Source of the DNA: Mycobacterium vicinigordonae
Lineage (GTDB): Bacteria > Actinomycetota > Actinomycetes > Mycobacteriales > Mycobacteriaceae
Assembly: GCF_013466425.1 (NCBI RefSeq)
Contig: NZ_CP059165.1
Coordinates: forward strand, 4,588,001-4,652,000
Reading direction: 5' to 3'
Length of the DNA: 64,000 nucleotides
In this document: positions 35,237 through 43,299 of the stretch, piece after piece
Position numbering within the stretch: the stretch's first letter is position 1
Layout of the letters: the number at the start of each line of letters is the position of its first letter
The notes under the pieces: model-generated
What the model was told of the DNA's origin: nothing
The model's input: only the letters and a program-made list of their open reading frames with translations
Database searches by the model: none
Made by a program: the position numbers and the translations under genes

Positions 35237-35974
35237 ATGGCAGTGCAGCCACCGCCCGACCTGGTGGAAGACCCGAATCCGGAGCCTCGCGCGTTGCTGC
35301 CGATGCTGCGCTGGGTCGCCGTCATTGGTCTGATCGCCGGCGCCGTGCTGTATTCGAACTGGCTGCTCGAGATCTTCTACACCCGCACGTTGCCTGACCC
35401 TGACCTCTACATCAGCGAACTCTCGGCCCCCGACCAACCGCACGGCGGGTGGTTTCGTGGCGGAGACCAAGCCTCGGCCGTCATATTGCTCTTCGCCGCG
35501 GCCGCCGCCTTGATCGGCGTTCGGAGCTGCAGATGGGCGCGCACAGGTTGGTGGGCACTGGGCGTCTTCGCGCTCGCGACACTACTGGACAGCACCGTAT
35601 GGCGATTGGTGTGCGCGCCGAGCTCGGATGCCGGGTGCAAAGCCCGCGAAGCCTCCGGCACCGTGCCGATCGGCCATCAGCTGCACTGGCTCAGCAGCGG
35701 AATGGGCCTGGCCGCCGCGATCGCGTCGTTGCTGGCCTTCGTAATAGCAGACCGTCGGGCCGATACCGAGGCGCTGGTGCGCCACCTCGGGACCTTCATG
35801 CTGGCAGCGCTGGTGGGAACGGCGAGCTTGACCGGCGTCGCGATCATCATCGACGAGACCGACCACGTGGGCGTGATCGGCATCGCGCAGCGGGCTGAAT
35901 TGGTCGCCTTCGCCGGCTGGCTGATCTATGTCGCCTTGCGCACGGCGCGCACCCCATCCGTCCGACATCCATGA
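35237..35974 (+). CDS. DUF998-family integral membrane protein
   Basis: A protein of 245 residues from the ATG at 35237 (MAVQPPPDLVEDPNPEP); a longer in-frame reading from 34904 is not protein-like. It has a proline-rich cytoplasmic N-terminus and then about six hydrophobic helices (for example MLRWVAVIGLIAGAVLYSNWLL, ASAVILLFAAAAALIGV, HLGTFMLAALVGTASLTGVAI) with a cysteine-containing loop CAPSSDAGCKAREASG. The pattern suits DUF998 membrane proteins of unknown function. It overlaps the downstream hydrolase gene by 4 bp (ATGA), so the two are one operon. Confidence 0.7.
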   Translation: MAVQPPPDLVEDPNPEPRALLPMLRWVAVIGLIAGAVLYSNWLLEIFYTRTLPDPDLYISELSAPDQPHGGWFRGGDQASAVILLFAAAAALIGVRSCRWARTGWWALGVFALATLLDSTVWRLVCAPSSDAGCKAREASGTVPIGHQLHWLSSGMGLAAAIASLLAFVIADRRADTEALVRHLGTFMLAALVGTASLTGVAIIIDETDHVGVIGIAQRAELVAFAGWLIYVALRTARTPSVRHP

Positions 35975-36819
35975 CCCGGCACGTCGATGTCGAAATCGGC
36001 GACTATCGCGTGCGAGTCCTCGTCGACGGCAACACCGGTCTGGTCGTGGTGCTCTGCAGCGGACTCGGCGGTCGCGCGCTGCACTGGACCGACACCGTCG
36101 AAGACCTGAAAACCGATCACACCGTCGTCCGCTTCGACAGACCCGGAACACCGCGCACCCGCGTCCTGCACTGGCATCCGACGGTCCGGGGCGAGGCCGA
36201 CCGAATCGCCGCCGTACTCGAGGCCATCACTGGACCCCGGCAAAGCGGCGAGAAAGCCGTCGTGGTGGGACATTCGGTGGGCGGGTTCTACGCCGAGGGG
36301 TTCGCCCGCCTGCACCCGGACCGCACCCACGCATTGTTGCTACTGGACTCCAGCATCGCCACAAGCAAGGCGCGACTTCCATTGCGGCCCAAGCTCGCTG
36401 CCGTCGGCGTGGCGACGAGGCTGCTGGACGCATCGCACCTTCGGACACCGCTGGCCCGGGCGGCGCTCTCGCTGGTGCAGCGACGACGCCCCGGCGGGCT
36501 CGACAGCCCGATGCGCTCACAGCTGAGCATCGCCGCAACCGAACCGGGAATCGCGCGCGCGGTCCTCGCTGAATACGTCGCCTACCCCCAGCTCGGGGCC
36601 GAGCTGCGCGCACTACGGACCACCAATCCGTTGCCACCCGTGCGGTGTGTGGTGGCGACGGCTCACACGGGTTGGCGCTCGCTCGGCTGGCGTGGCCGAC
36701 AGATCAGGTTGGCCGAGGCGCTGGGCGCCGAGCACGTCACCATCGCACCCGCCGGGCACCTGGTCATGGTCGAACAGCCGCAGCGCACCGCGGGGATCAT
36801 CCGCGCGCTGGCCCGCTGA
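35971..36819 (+). CDS. Alpha/beta hydrolase
   Basis: A protein of 282 residues with an alpha/beta-hydrolase fold. An oxyanion region (VVVLCSGLGGRALHW) precedes the nucleophile elbow GHSVGG (Ser at about residue 97), and the C-terminal histidine in IAPAGHLVMVEQP completes the triad. No signal peptide. It starts with ATGA overlap inside the DUF998 gene, suggesting a membrane-associated partner. Substrate unknown. Confidence 0.8.
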   Translation: MTRHVDVEIGDYRVRVLVDGNTGLVVVLCSGLGGRALHWTDTVEDLKTDHTVVRFDRPGTPRTRVLHWHPTVRGEADRIAAVLEAITGPRQSGEKAVVVGHSVGGFYAEGFARLHPDRTHALLLLDSSIATSKARLPLRPKLAAVGVATRLLDASHLRTPLARAALSLVQRRRPGGLDSPMRSQLSIAATEPGIARAVLAEYVAYPQLGAELRALRTTNPLPPVRCVVATAHTGWRSLGWRGRQIRLAEALGAEHVTIAPAGHLVMVEQPQRTAGIIRALAR

Positions 36820-37008
36820 GCACCCGCCGACCGTCCGAGCATATTTCCACGCAGGCTGAACAAAAACATTCAGAAGCACTTTTCGGAACCCGTCGAGTCT
36901 CTTGGAATCCGCTATGAAATCCCTGGTTATGCCGATACGCTGGCGTTTCGCCGATACACTTCGACTATATTGCCCGTAGTGAATGATTCCTACGCGCGAG
37001 GTGGCGTC

Positions 37009-37452
37009 ATGAAGCTCGACTTGCGAGTGGCCGGGATTTCGATATTGTGCTTGGCCCTTTGCGGGATGCAAGCACCACTCGCCAGAGCCGACGGCCCGAT
37101 CATGGAGGGCGTCTACGCCTACCAGGAAGAGGACGGCAGCGCCGCTACGTGGACGATCAACACCACCTGCGCGCCGGACTGCGTCGCAAACGTCACAACC
37201 TCACCGGGACATGGTTTCGCCGCACCCGTGATCAACGGCCGTCCCACCGTTACTCGAGTCGTCCCAGACGGCGTGAGTTGCCCGACCTACCAGCTCGGCG
37301 TGGACATCCTCGGCGGCGGCGACTGGCCCGTCACCGTGCGCCAATCATGGGACCCGCGCCGGCTCGTCGGCCAAGTCGACTTCCTCAACACTCCCGCGCC
37401 GTGTGGAATAGCTGATCCACACCAGAGCTTCACTCTCACAAAAATCGGCTGA
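37009..37452 (+). CDS. Small secreted mycobacterial protein
   Basis: A protein of 147 residues from the ATG at 37009, preceded by GAGGTGG. A signal peptide (VAGISILCLALCGMQAPLARA) is cut before DGPIMEGVY. The mature protein has four cysteines (CAPDC, SCPTYQ, PCGIAD), probably two disulfides, and a beta-rich sequence with WTINTTC and VRQSWDPRRLVGQVDFLNT. This layout is common among exported mycobacterial proteins of unknown function. An upstream direct repeat TGGAATCC/TGAAATCC (36903-36922) may be a promoter element. Confidence 0.75.
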   Translation: MKLDLRVAGISILCLALCGMQAPLARADGPIMEGVYAYQEEDGSAATWTINTTCAPDCVANVTTSPGHGFAAPVINGRPTVTRVVPDGVSCPTYQLGVDILGGGDWPVTVRQSWDPRRLVGQVDFLNTPAPCGIADPHQSFTLTKIG

Positions 37453-37477
37453 CGACAGACCCGGCCTCGGCTGCGCC

Positions 37478-37496
37478 AAGAATTCTCCAAGCGCTC
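37478..37496 (+). promoter_or_regulatory. AAGAATCC-type direct repeat, 11-bp period (site 1)
   Basis: AAGAATTC (37478-37485) and AAGCGCTC (37489-37496), 11 bp apart, within CTCGGCTGCGCCAAGAATTC. It lies 85 bp before the start codon at 37563. The flank aligns with the site at 46251-46270. This copy is the most degenerate of the three. Confidence 0.45.
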
Positions 37497-37562
37497 ACCC
37501 GCAAGCTTCTCCCTAACACCCGCTCAAGGCGGTGGAAATCGCACAGGGAGAAGGAGAGCGCC

Positions 37563-38558
37563 ATGTCGAACCGATCGCACCGCCACCTGCGGCCCGTCCG
37601 GGACATCACCGCTCCGTCGCTGCAATACCGCACCATCCACGGCCACCGCCGCGCCTTCCGGATCGCCGGCTCCGGCCCGGTCGTCGTGCTGCTGCACGGT
37701 GTCGGCGACAGCTCCACCACGTGGGAACCCGTGCACGCCAAGCTCGCCCAGCGCTTCACCGTCATCGCCCCCGACCTGTTAGGCCACGGCGAGTCCGACA
37801 AGCCACGCGCCGACTACTCGCTGGCGTCGTTCGCCAACGGCCTGCGCGACCTCCTGACCGCACTAGACATCGAGCGCGTCACCCTGGTCGGGCATTCCCT
37901 GGGCGGCGGCATCGCCGCGCAGTTCGCCTACCAGTACCCACAATTCGTCGAGCGCGTCGTGCTGGTCAGCGCCGGCGGCGTGACCAAGGACGTCAGCGCC
38001 GCGCTGCGCGTTGCCGCCATGCCGATGGGAGCCGAGGCGCTCTCGGTCCTGCGCTTGCCCGGCGCTGTCCCAGCGCTGCAACTGGCCAGCCGCGCGATCG
38101 GAAACGTCGTGGGTTCAACAAGATTCACCCGTGACGTGTCGAGCCTGCCGCGCCTTATCAACGGCTTGCGCAAACCAGGCGCCGTGGAAGCCTTCGCCCG
38201 CACCCTGCGCGGGGTGGTCGACACCCGCGGCCAGTACGTCACGATGCTGGACCGCACCTACTTGATGCACGACCTTCCGGTACAGATCATCTGGGGCGAG
38301 GACGACCTGATCATCCCGGTGAGCCACGCCCGGCTGGCCCACCAGCAGATCCCCGGATCGCGGCTCGAGATCTTCGAGAAGTCCGGCCACATGCCCCACG
38401 GCGACCACCCGGACCGTTTCGTGCAAATCGTCGAGGAGTTCATCGACTCAACCGAGGCTTTCGACTCCGACCCCCAAGTCATCCGACAGGCACTCAAGAC
38501 CGGCGAACGTCAATATGCCGACTACGAGCCGACCGACAGCGCGTCGGACTTGGCGTAG
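37563..38558 (+). CDS. Alpha/beta hydrolase similar to Rv2715
   Basis: A protein of 331 residues. The N-terminus LRPVRDITAPSLQYRTIHGHRRAFRIAGSGPVVVLLHG closely matches the M. tuberculosis hydrolase Rv2715 as I remember it. The nucleophile elbow GHSLGGG is at about residue 114, the aspartate in IIWGEDDLIIPV and the histidine in KSGHMPHGDHP. It is a cytoplasmic epoxide-hydrolase or haloalkane-dehalogenase-like enzyme with unknown substrate. The ATG at 37563 has GGAGAAGGAGAG upstream. It follows the direct-repeat site 1 and stands alone. Confidence 0.85.
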   Translation: MSNRSHRHLRPVRDITAPSLQYRTIHGHRRAFRIAGSGPVVVLLHGVGDSSTTWEPVHAKLAQRFTVIAPDLLGHGESDKPRADYSLASFANGLRDLLTALDIERVTLVGHSLGGGIAAQFAYQYPQFVERVVLVSAGGVTKDVSAALRVAAMPMGAEALSVLRLPGAVPALQLASRAIGNVVGSTRFTRDVSSLPRLINGLRKPGAVEAFARTLRGVVDTRGQYVTMLDRTYLMHDLPVQIIWGEDDLIIPVSHARLAHQQIPGSRLEIFEKSGHMPHGDHPDRFVQIVEEFIDSTEAFDSDPQVIRQALKTGERQYADYEPTDSASDLA

Positions 38559-38602
38559 CCGCTGCATTTTCCCAACACAAGATGGAGGCACGCATCACAG
38601 TC

Positions 38603-38752
38603 ATGTCAGCACACCGAATAGACGCAATCCGACTACGCCAAAGCCATATCGCGGGCAAACCCGCCGCGTATGATTCGCCGGTAAAACCGCAGATCGAGCT
38701 CGCTGGGCGATGCCCGATGTTTTGGCAGGGTACTGCCGAGGAGGGGACATAA
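38603..38752 (+). CDS. Possible 49-residue leader ORF before the SPFH gene
   Basis: An ATG-initiated frame of 49 codons begins MSAHRIDAIRLRQSH and ends FWQGTAEEGT, 3 bp before the SPFH start. The ribosome-binding site of the SPFH gene (GAGGAGG) lies in its last codons. Third codon positions are not as G/C-biased as in neighbouring genes, and GGAGG upstream is too far from its ATG. It may be a translated leader or chance. Confidence 0.2.
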   Translation: MSAHRIDAIRLRQSHIAGKPAAYDSPVKPQIELAGRCPMFWQGTAEEGT

Positions 38753-38755
38753 AGC

Positions 38756-39937
38756 ATGGGCATGCGAGACATGATCCGGGGCGAGTTCGTCGACATCATC
38801 GAATGGCTCGACGACACCAACACGACTCTGGCGTGGCGGTTCCCGCGCTACGACAACGAAATCAAGAACGGTGCGCAGCTAATTGTCCGCGAGGGCCAGC
38901 GCGCGATGTTCGTCTACCGGGGGCAGTTGGCCGATCAGTTCACTCCCGGCCACTATCGGCTGACGACCGAGAACATGCCGATTCTGGGCACTCTGCAGGG
39001 TTGGAAGTACGGTTTCAACAGCCCGTTCCGATCCGAAGTCTATTACGTCAACACCCGCCCCTATCCTGATTTGCGTTGGGGCACACCGCAACCGGTGACG
39101 GTACGCGACCCGGACTTCAAGATGGTGCAGGTGCGCGCCAACGGCACCACCGTGGTGCGGGTCACCGATCCGACCGTCTTCCTGCGCCAGGTGCTGGGCA
39201 CCCAGAGCGTGGTCGACATGGACCAGATCACCGAGCTGATCCGTCGCAATATCGCGCTTGCGTTCAACGACATGGTGATGGGCAGCGGTCTGGGCGCCAT
39301 CGACCTGCAGGGCCGCCAGGTGGAATTGTCGGACAAGCTGCGTGAGTTCGTCGCGCAGCGAGTCCAAGCCTTCGGCCTCGGCATCGATGCCGTCACCATG
39401 ACCATCTCGTTGCCGGAGGAGATTCAGCAGGCGATGACCCGCGGTGTGGCGCGGGGGCTCGAGGAGAGCAGCTTCCTGAACAACGTCGGCGACCTCGACC
39501 GCTACGCGCAGGCTCGCCGCGCCGATGCGATGTTGGCCGCCGCGCAAAACGAGGGCGGGGGCGCTGCCGGAGCAGCGATCCAGGCCGGACTTGGGGTCGC
39601 GCTGGGCAGCCAGATGGCCGGTGCGGCCCAGGGCGGCTACGCCCAACCGCAACAACCACAACACTTCATGGGGCAGGGAGGCCCCGCGCAGGCGGCGCCG
39701 CCACCCTTGCCGACACAGCAACAGTTCCACTTCGAGCAGGCCGGCCAGCCGGCCGGCCCCTACCCGCTGAGCGCGCTGCAGCCATTCGTCGCTAGTGGTC
39801 AGCTCACCCGTGACACCGTGGTGTGGACCGAAGGCATGGCCGGCTGGGCGCCAGCCGCGACGGTCCCGGCGCTTGCACACCTGTTCAGCGCGCCGCCGCC
39901 GCTGCCCGGCACGCCTCCGCCGCTTCCGCAGCAATGA
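38756..39937 (+). CDS. SPFH-domain protein with C-terminal GYF_2 domain
   Basis: A protein of 393 residues. The N-terminal two thirds are an SPFH/virion-core-like domain (IIEWLDDTNTTLAWRFPRYDNEIKNGAQLIVREGQRAMFVYRGQ, then LPEEIQQAMTRGVARGLEE). A Gln/Ala/Pro-rich linker leads to a GYF_2 module (FHFEQAGQPAGPYPLSALQPFVASGQLTRDTVVWTEGMAGWAPA, about residues 322-370). SPFH proteins form membrane-associated oligomers and GYF modules bind proline-rich peptides. The next gene has just such a proline-rich N-terminus, so the two products may bind each other. The genes overlap by 4 bp. Similar to the B. subtilis YdjI group. Confidence 0.85.
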   Translation: MGMRDMIRGEFVDIIEWLDDTNTTLAWRFPRYDNEIKNGAQLIVREGQRAMFVYRGQLADQFTPGHYRLTTENMPILGTLQGWKYGFNSPFRSEVYYVNTRPYPDLRWGTPQPVTVRDPDFKMVQVRANGTTVVRVTDPTVFLRQVLGTQSVVDMDQITELIRRNIALAFNDMVMGSGLGAIDLQGRQVELSDKLREFVAQRVQAFGLGIDAVTMTISLPEEIQQAMTRGVARGLEESSFLNNVGDLDRYAQARRADAMLAAAQNEGGGAAGAAIQAGLGVALGSQMAGAAQGGYAQPQQPQHFMGQGGPAQAAPPPLPTQQQFHFEQAGQPAGPYPLSALQPFVASGQLTRDTVVWTEGMAGWAPAATVPALAHLFSAPPPLPGTPPPLPQQ

Positions 39938-41370
39938 ACTACCCACCAGGCGACTCCAGTCGCTACCAGGGTCCACCGCCGCCGCAACCGCCTCCGCTGC
40001 CGCGTCCACAGACCGGACCGCCGCCGCTGCCGCGGCCGCAGGCGGGTCCCCCTCCTCTGGCACCGACCGGCCCGCCTCCGCTGCCGCGTCCACAGACCGG
40101 ACCGCCACCGCTGCCCCGGCCACCTGCCGGCCCGCCGCCTATGCCGCGTCCGACCGGCCCCCCACCCCCGCCGCGCGTCCACGCGTTCGCAGGACAGGCG
40201 GCCGGTCCGGCGATGTTCCACCAGACTGAGCGCACGCGCACCTACCCCTGCGCAGCGTGTGGCGGCCAGCTCAACTTCGATATCGCCAGCCAGAAGTTGA
40301 GATGCCCGAGCTGCGGCAACTATTCGGAGATCACCGCGCCCAACACGCCGGTCCGATCACGCGAATTGCGTACCGCGATGCAGCAACTCAGGGAGATGCA
40401 GCAGCGTCAACAAGGACCCAACGTCTCCGGCATGCGCGAGGTCGCCTGCCAAAACTGCGGTGGCACAACAGAGTTTGCGGGCAGCTTAACGGCAACGAAA
40501 TGTCCGTACTGTGCGACGCCGATTCAGCGCGACGACGTGCACAACGCACCCGCCCGGCTGCCGGTGGATGGACTGCTCCCGTTCCGCATTGACGAAAAGC
40601 AGGCCCGCCAGCTCATCGAAAAATGGGTCACCAAACGTTGGTTCGCACCAAACGACTTCAAGAAGTATCGGGAAATCGGCGCCTTTTCCAGCCTCTACAC
40701 CGCATATTTCAGCTACGACGCTGACACGGACACGCAATACGAGGGCGAACGCGGAGAAGATCACCGGGTTCGAGTCGGCACCGACGACGACGGCAACGCG
40801 ATCTACGAAACCCGGACGAACTGGTACCGGGTCTCCGGACAGGTCCACAACAACTTCGTCGACCTGCCCGTCCTGGCCAACGACAGCGAGAACCTCAACC
40901 GCAAGCGAATCAAATCCCTGGAGCCGTGGCCGATCGAACAAGCCAGGGCGTTCTCGCCGGAGTACGTCGCCGGCCATCTGTGCCGTACCTACGACAAGGA
41001 CGCCGAACAGGCGCTACCTGAGGCAAAGCAGGAGATGGAGAACGCCGTGGAACGCACCGTGCGCTCCGACATCGGCGGCGACCGCCAACGGATTCATGGA
41101 CTCCGCACAACGTGGAATTACCTGGGATTCAAGCACATTCTGCTCCCGTTGTGGTTGTTGACGATCATGTACAGCGACAAGCCGTTTCAGGTGTGCATCA
41201 ATGGGCTCACCGGCGAAGTGGCCGGCGACCGACCGTGGAGCAAGGTCAAGCTGGCGATCGCGATCACCATCGCGGTCCTGGTGGCGATATTGGTGATCGC
41301 GATCTTCGTCTATCTGCGTTCCCACGGCCATCATTCGGGCTCGTCACACCACACCAGGCAGCGGAGGTAG
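39934..41370 (+). CDS. Proline-rich zinc-ribbon membrane protein (SPFH partner)
   Basis: A protein of 478 residues; the ATG at 39934 overlaps the SPFH stop. Residues 1-85 are almost entirely PPPLPRPQTGPPP-type repeats. Two zinc ribbons follow: CAACGG with CPSCG, and CQNCGG with CPYCA (about residues 105-195). A globular part contains LPVDGLLPFRIDEKQARQLIEKWV and WYRVSGQVHNNFVDLPV. The C-terminus has hydrophobic segments (HILLPLWLLTIMY and AIAITIAVLVAILVIAIFVYL), leaving the bulk probably cytoplasmic. It resembles YdjG-type partners of SPFH proteins. The proline-rich arm is a plausible ligand for the GYF domain of the upstream protein. A membrane-stress role is inferred from those families. 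Confidence 0.8.
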   Translation: MNYPPGDSSRYQGPPPPQPPPLPRPQTGPPPLPRPQAGPPPLAPTGPPPLPRPQTGPPPLPRPPAGPPPMPRPTGPPPPPRVHAFAGQAAGPAMFHQTERTRTYPCAACGGQLNFDIASQKLRCPSCGNYSEITAPNTPVRSRELRTAMQQLREMQQRQQGPNVSGMREVACQNCGGTTEFAGSLTATKCPYCATPIQRDDVHNAPARLPVDGLLPFRIDEKQARQLIEKWVTKRWFAPNDFKKYREIGAFSSLYTAYFSYDADTDTQYEGERGEDHRVRVGTDDDGNAIYETRTNWYRVSGQVHNNFVDLPVLANDSENLNRKRIKSLEPWPIEQARAFSPEYVAGHLCRTYDKDAEQALPEAKQEMENAVERTVRSDIGGDRQRIHGLRTTWNYLGFKHILLPLWLLTIMYSDKPFQVCINGLTGEVAGDRPWSKVKLAIAITIAVLVAILVIAIFVYLRSHGHHSGSSHHTRQRR

Positions 41371-41373
41371 CCG

Positions 41374-41901
41374 ATGGAAATCGCCCTGCTGGTGATTGCG
41401 GCGCTCATCGTCGCCGTCGTGGGTGCGACGGTCGCCGTCGTGGCCATCGTCAATCACAACCAACAACGAGCCATCACCCGGGACAATCAGCTGATCCCCG
41501 GCCGACCGACCGCCGCCCCCCGGGCCTGGGCCCGATCACACGACCCCGAGGCGCGCCTGCACCGCCGCCTGCGAGACGCGATGACCGCCCTGCACGCGGC
41601 AAATGCGTTCGACACCGGCTCCACGGTGGTGCTGCGCGCCGACCTGGAACAGACGGCGCTCACCGTCGACAACCAGCTCATCACAGTCGCCCAGCTCACG
41701 CCGGCCCAACGAGACGAGTTGCTGCAATCGATCACCCGCACCGTCGAAACCATCGAGGCCGCGGTCGGGCGCTACGCGACGGCGGCGACAAAGCCCGATA
41801 CCGCCGCCCTCGAAGCAGATCTTGCTGCCGTGCAAAACCAGCTCGACGTCACCGTGCAACTGCAGCAGCCGCCGCCGAACCAAAACCCGCAATACGAGTA
41901 A
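41374..41901 (+). CDS. Small membrane-anchored protein of the SPFH cassette
   Basis: A protein of 175 residues starting 3 bp after the zinc-ribbon gene. An N-terminal transmembrane helix (ALLVIAALIVAVVGATVAVVAIV) is followed by a soluble helical domain with likely coiled coil (LRDAMTALHAANAFD, then RDELLQSITRTVETIEAAVGRY) and a glutamine/proline tail. No recognised domain. Co-transcription with the SPFH and zinc-ribbon genes suggests a third component of the same membrane assembly. Confidence 0.7.
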   Translation: MEIALLVIAALIVAVVGATVAVVAIVNHNQQRAITRDNQLIPGRPTAAPRAWARSHDPEARLHRRLRDAMTALHAANAFDTGSTVVLRADLEQTALTVDNQLITVAQLTPAQRDELLQSITRTVETIEAAVGRYATAATKPDTAALEADLAAVQNQLDVTVQLQQPPPNQNPQYE

Positions 41902-41940
41902 CCAGGGCTGCGCTGTGTCCCCCGGGACCTGCGCCGCGAC

Positions 41941-41970
41941 AAGAATCCTTCAAGAATCCGTGCAGGATCC
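41941..41970 (+). promoter_or_regulatory. AAGAATCC direct repeat, 11-bp period (site 2)
   Basis: AAGAATCC occurs at 41941-41948 and 41952-41959, with a third near-copy CAGGATCC at 41963-41970, all in phase at 11 bp. The site begins 90 bp before the thioesterase start codon. Direct repeats with one helical turn are typical of OmpR-type response regulators, but the protein is unknown. Confidence 0.55.
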
Positions 41971-42030
41971 AACAAGCCCACTGCGTGATCGTGATTGTCA
42001 CAAGCCACGAGATGCGGAAGGGCGATCACC

Positions 42031-42711
42031 ATGAGGATGTTCTGCTTCCACCACGCCGGCGGCGGCGGGTTGGCATTCAAAGCATGGGTCAAGGCACTGC
42101 AGCCCACCGTCGAGGTGGTTCCGGTCGAGATCCCCAACCGCGAACGCTTCGCCACCATGCGCGACCTGGTCGACGAGGTGATCGCACAACTGGGCTCCCT
42201 GCTCGACGATCCGCACATGTTCTTCGGCCACAGCTTCGGCGCCCTGCTGGCATACCGCCTGGCATGTGTGCGCGCCGCGGCCGGCGCCGAGCAGCCACGG
42301 GCGGTGTTCCTCTCGGCTTACGCACCACCCCACCTTCAGCTGCCCTTGCACGTGGTGGACCAGCTCGACAACAAGCAGCTCGCGGAATTTCTCGCCGAGA
42401 TGGGTTTGATGCCTGCCGAACTGACCCGCTGGCCGTCCCTGCACGCGCAGGCACTCACGATCACCCGACACGACCTCAAGCTGCTGATGACCGACGTGGA
42501 GAGCGACACCCCCGAGCTGTCCTGCCCGATCCACGTCTTCGGTGGCAGCGAGGACCCGATCGTCAAGGAATCGGAACTGCGCGAATGGCGGTCCCGGACC
42601 CGCGCCGACTTCTCGCTGCAGATGCTGCGCGGCGGTCACTTCTACCTCCGCGACCGCAAGCCGTTGTTCGAGTCGCTGCGACCGCTGATGTCGACGCTTG
42701 CGGCCGCGTAA
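42031..42711 (+). CDS. Type II thioesterase
   Basis: A protein of 226 residues from the ATG at 42031 (MRMFCFHHAGGGG), with GGAAGGG upstream. It is an alpha/beta-hydrolase thioesterase of the kind that edits polyketide or nonribosomal peptide synthases: HHAGGGG oxyanion region, VPVEIPNRE, nucleophile in GHSFGALLAYRLA (Ser about residue 69), aspartate in GGSEDPIV and histidine in LRGGHFYLRD. No synthase gene is present in the window, so it may serve an unlinked mycobacterial system as TesA does. Direct-repeat site 2 lies upstream. Confidence 0.85.
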   Translation: MRMFCFHHAGGGGLAFKAWVKALQPTVEVVPVEIPNRERFATMRDLVDEVIAQLGSLLDDPHMFFGHSFGALLAYRLACVRAAAGAEQPRAVFLSAYAPPHLQLPLHVVDQLDNKQLAEFLAEMGLMPAELTRWPSLHAQALTITRHDLKLLMTDVESDTPELSCPIHVFGGSEDPIVKESELREWRSRTRADFSLQMLRGGHFYLRDRKPLFESLRPLMSTLAAA

Positions 42712-42798
42712 CGCGGCGCGTGCCGCCTTTGCGAGACTGGGCCGATGCACAGTGCCGGCCAACCTGGACTTCGACGATACGAAGTCACCGCTACAACA

Positions 42799-43296
42799 AT
42801 GACGCGGAAGTGGCTCATCGCGGCGGCAGCGTTGCTGTTGCTCGGCGTTTGCACACCGGCGACGGCCGCGGCCGCCCCCGGAGATGACCAGCGACTCAGC
42901 CCCTTCGACCTGTCCTACCCCACGGTGAGCCGGCTCGACCCCGCACTATTGGACGCGCTGCAGCGCGCTACCCGGGCCGCCGCTGCCCAGGGCATCACGG
43001 TCGGGCTCAACTCCGGCTGGCGCTCACCGGAGTATCAGCAGCAGCTGTTCGACGACGCCGTCGCCACCTACGGCAGCGCCGCGATCGCCAGTCAGTACGT
43101 CGCCTCACCCCAGACCTCCAAGCACGTGCTCGGCAAGGCCGTCGATGTCGGGCCCGCCGCGGCCGACAACTGGCTCATCGGCAACGGCCCGGCCTTGGGG
43201 TTATGCCAGATCTATGCCAACGAGATCTGGCATTTCGAGCTGGCCTCCGACTACGGCGGCGTCTGCCCGCCGCTGCGGCCCAACGCCGCCGGTTGA
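42799..43296 (+). CDS. Secreted VanY-like D-Ala-D-Ala carboxypeptidase
   Basis: A protein of 165 residues from the ATG at 42799, with a signal peptide (WLIAAAALLLLGVCTPATAAAA). The peptidase M15B/VanY fold is recognisable from GLNSGWRSPEYQQQLF, the zinc-ligand block SKHVLGKAVDVGP (SxHxxGxAxD) and the terminal EIWHFEL with catalytic Glu and the third zinc ligand His. It trims peptidoglycan stem peptides in the cell wall. It stands between the thioesterase and a convergent hydrolase whose stop is 3 bp away. Confidence 0.85.
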   Translation: MTRKWLIAAAALLLLGVCTPATAAAAPGDDQRLSPFDLSYPTVSRLDPALLDALQRATRAAAAQGITVGLNSGWRSPEYQQQLFDDAVATYGSAAIASQYVASPQTSKHVLGKAVDVGPAAADNWLIGNGPALGLCQIYANEIWHFELASDYGGVCPPLRPNAAG

Positions 43297-43299
43297 ACC

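Noticed and set aside
38879..40123. Long minus-strand open frame opposite the SPFH and zinc-ribbon genes
   Set aside because: It mirrors two genes with clear domains; its own product has no domain and is Arg/Ala/His-rich.
40921..40977. Minus-strand frame 40486-40977 opposite the zinc-ribbon gene
   Set aside because: Valine/arginine-rich antisense shadow with no domain and no ribosome-binding site.
41112..42887. 591-codon plus-strand frame over the zinc-ribbon, membrane protein and thioesterase genes
   Set aside because: It is an overlapping frame across three well-supported genes, with an arginine- and proline-rich product.
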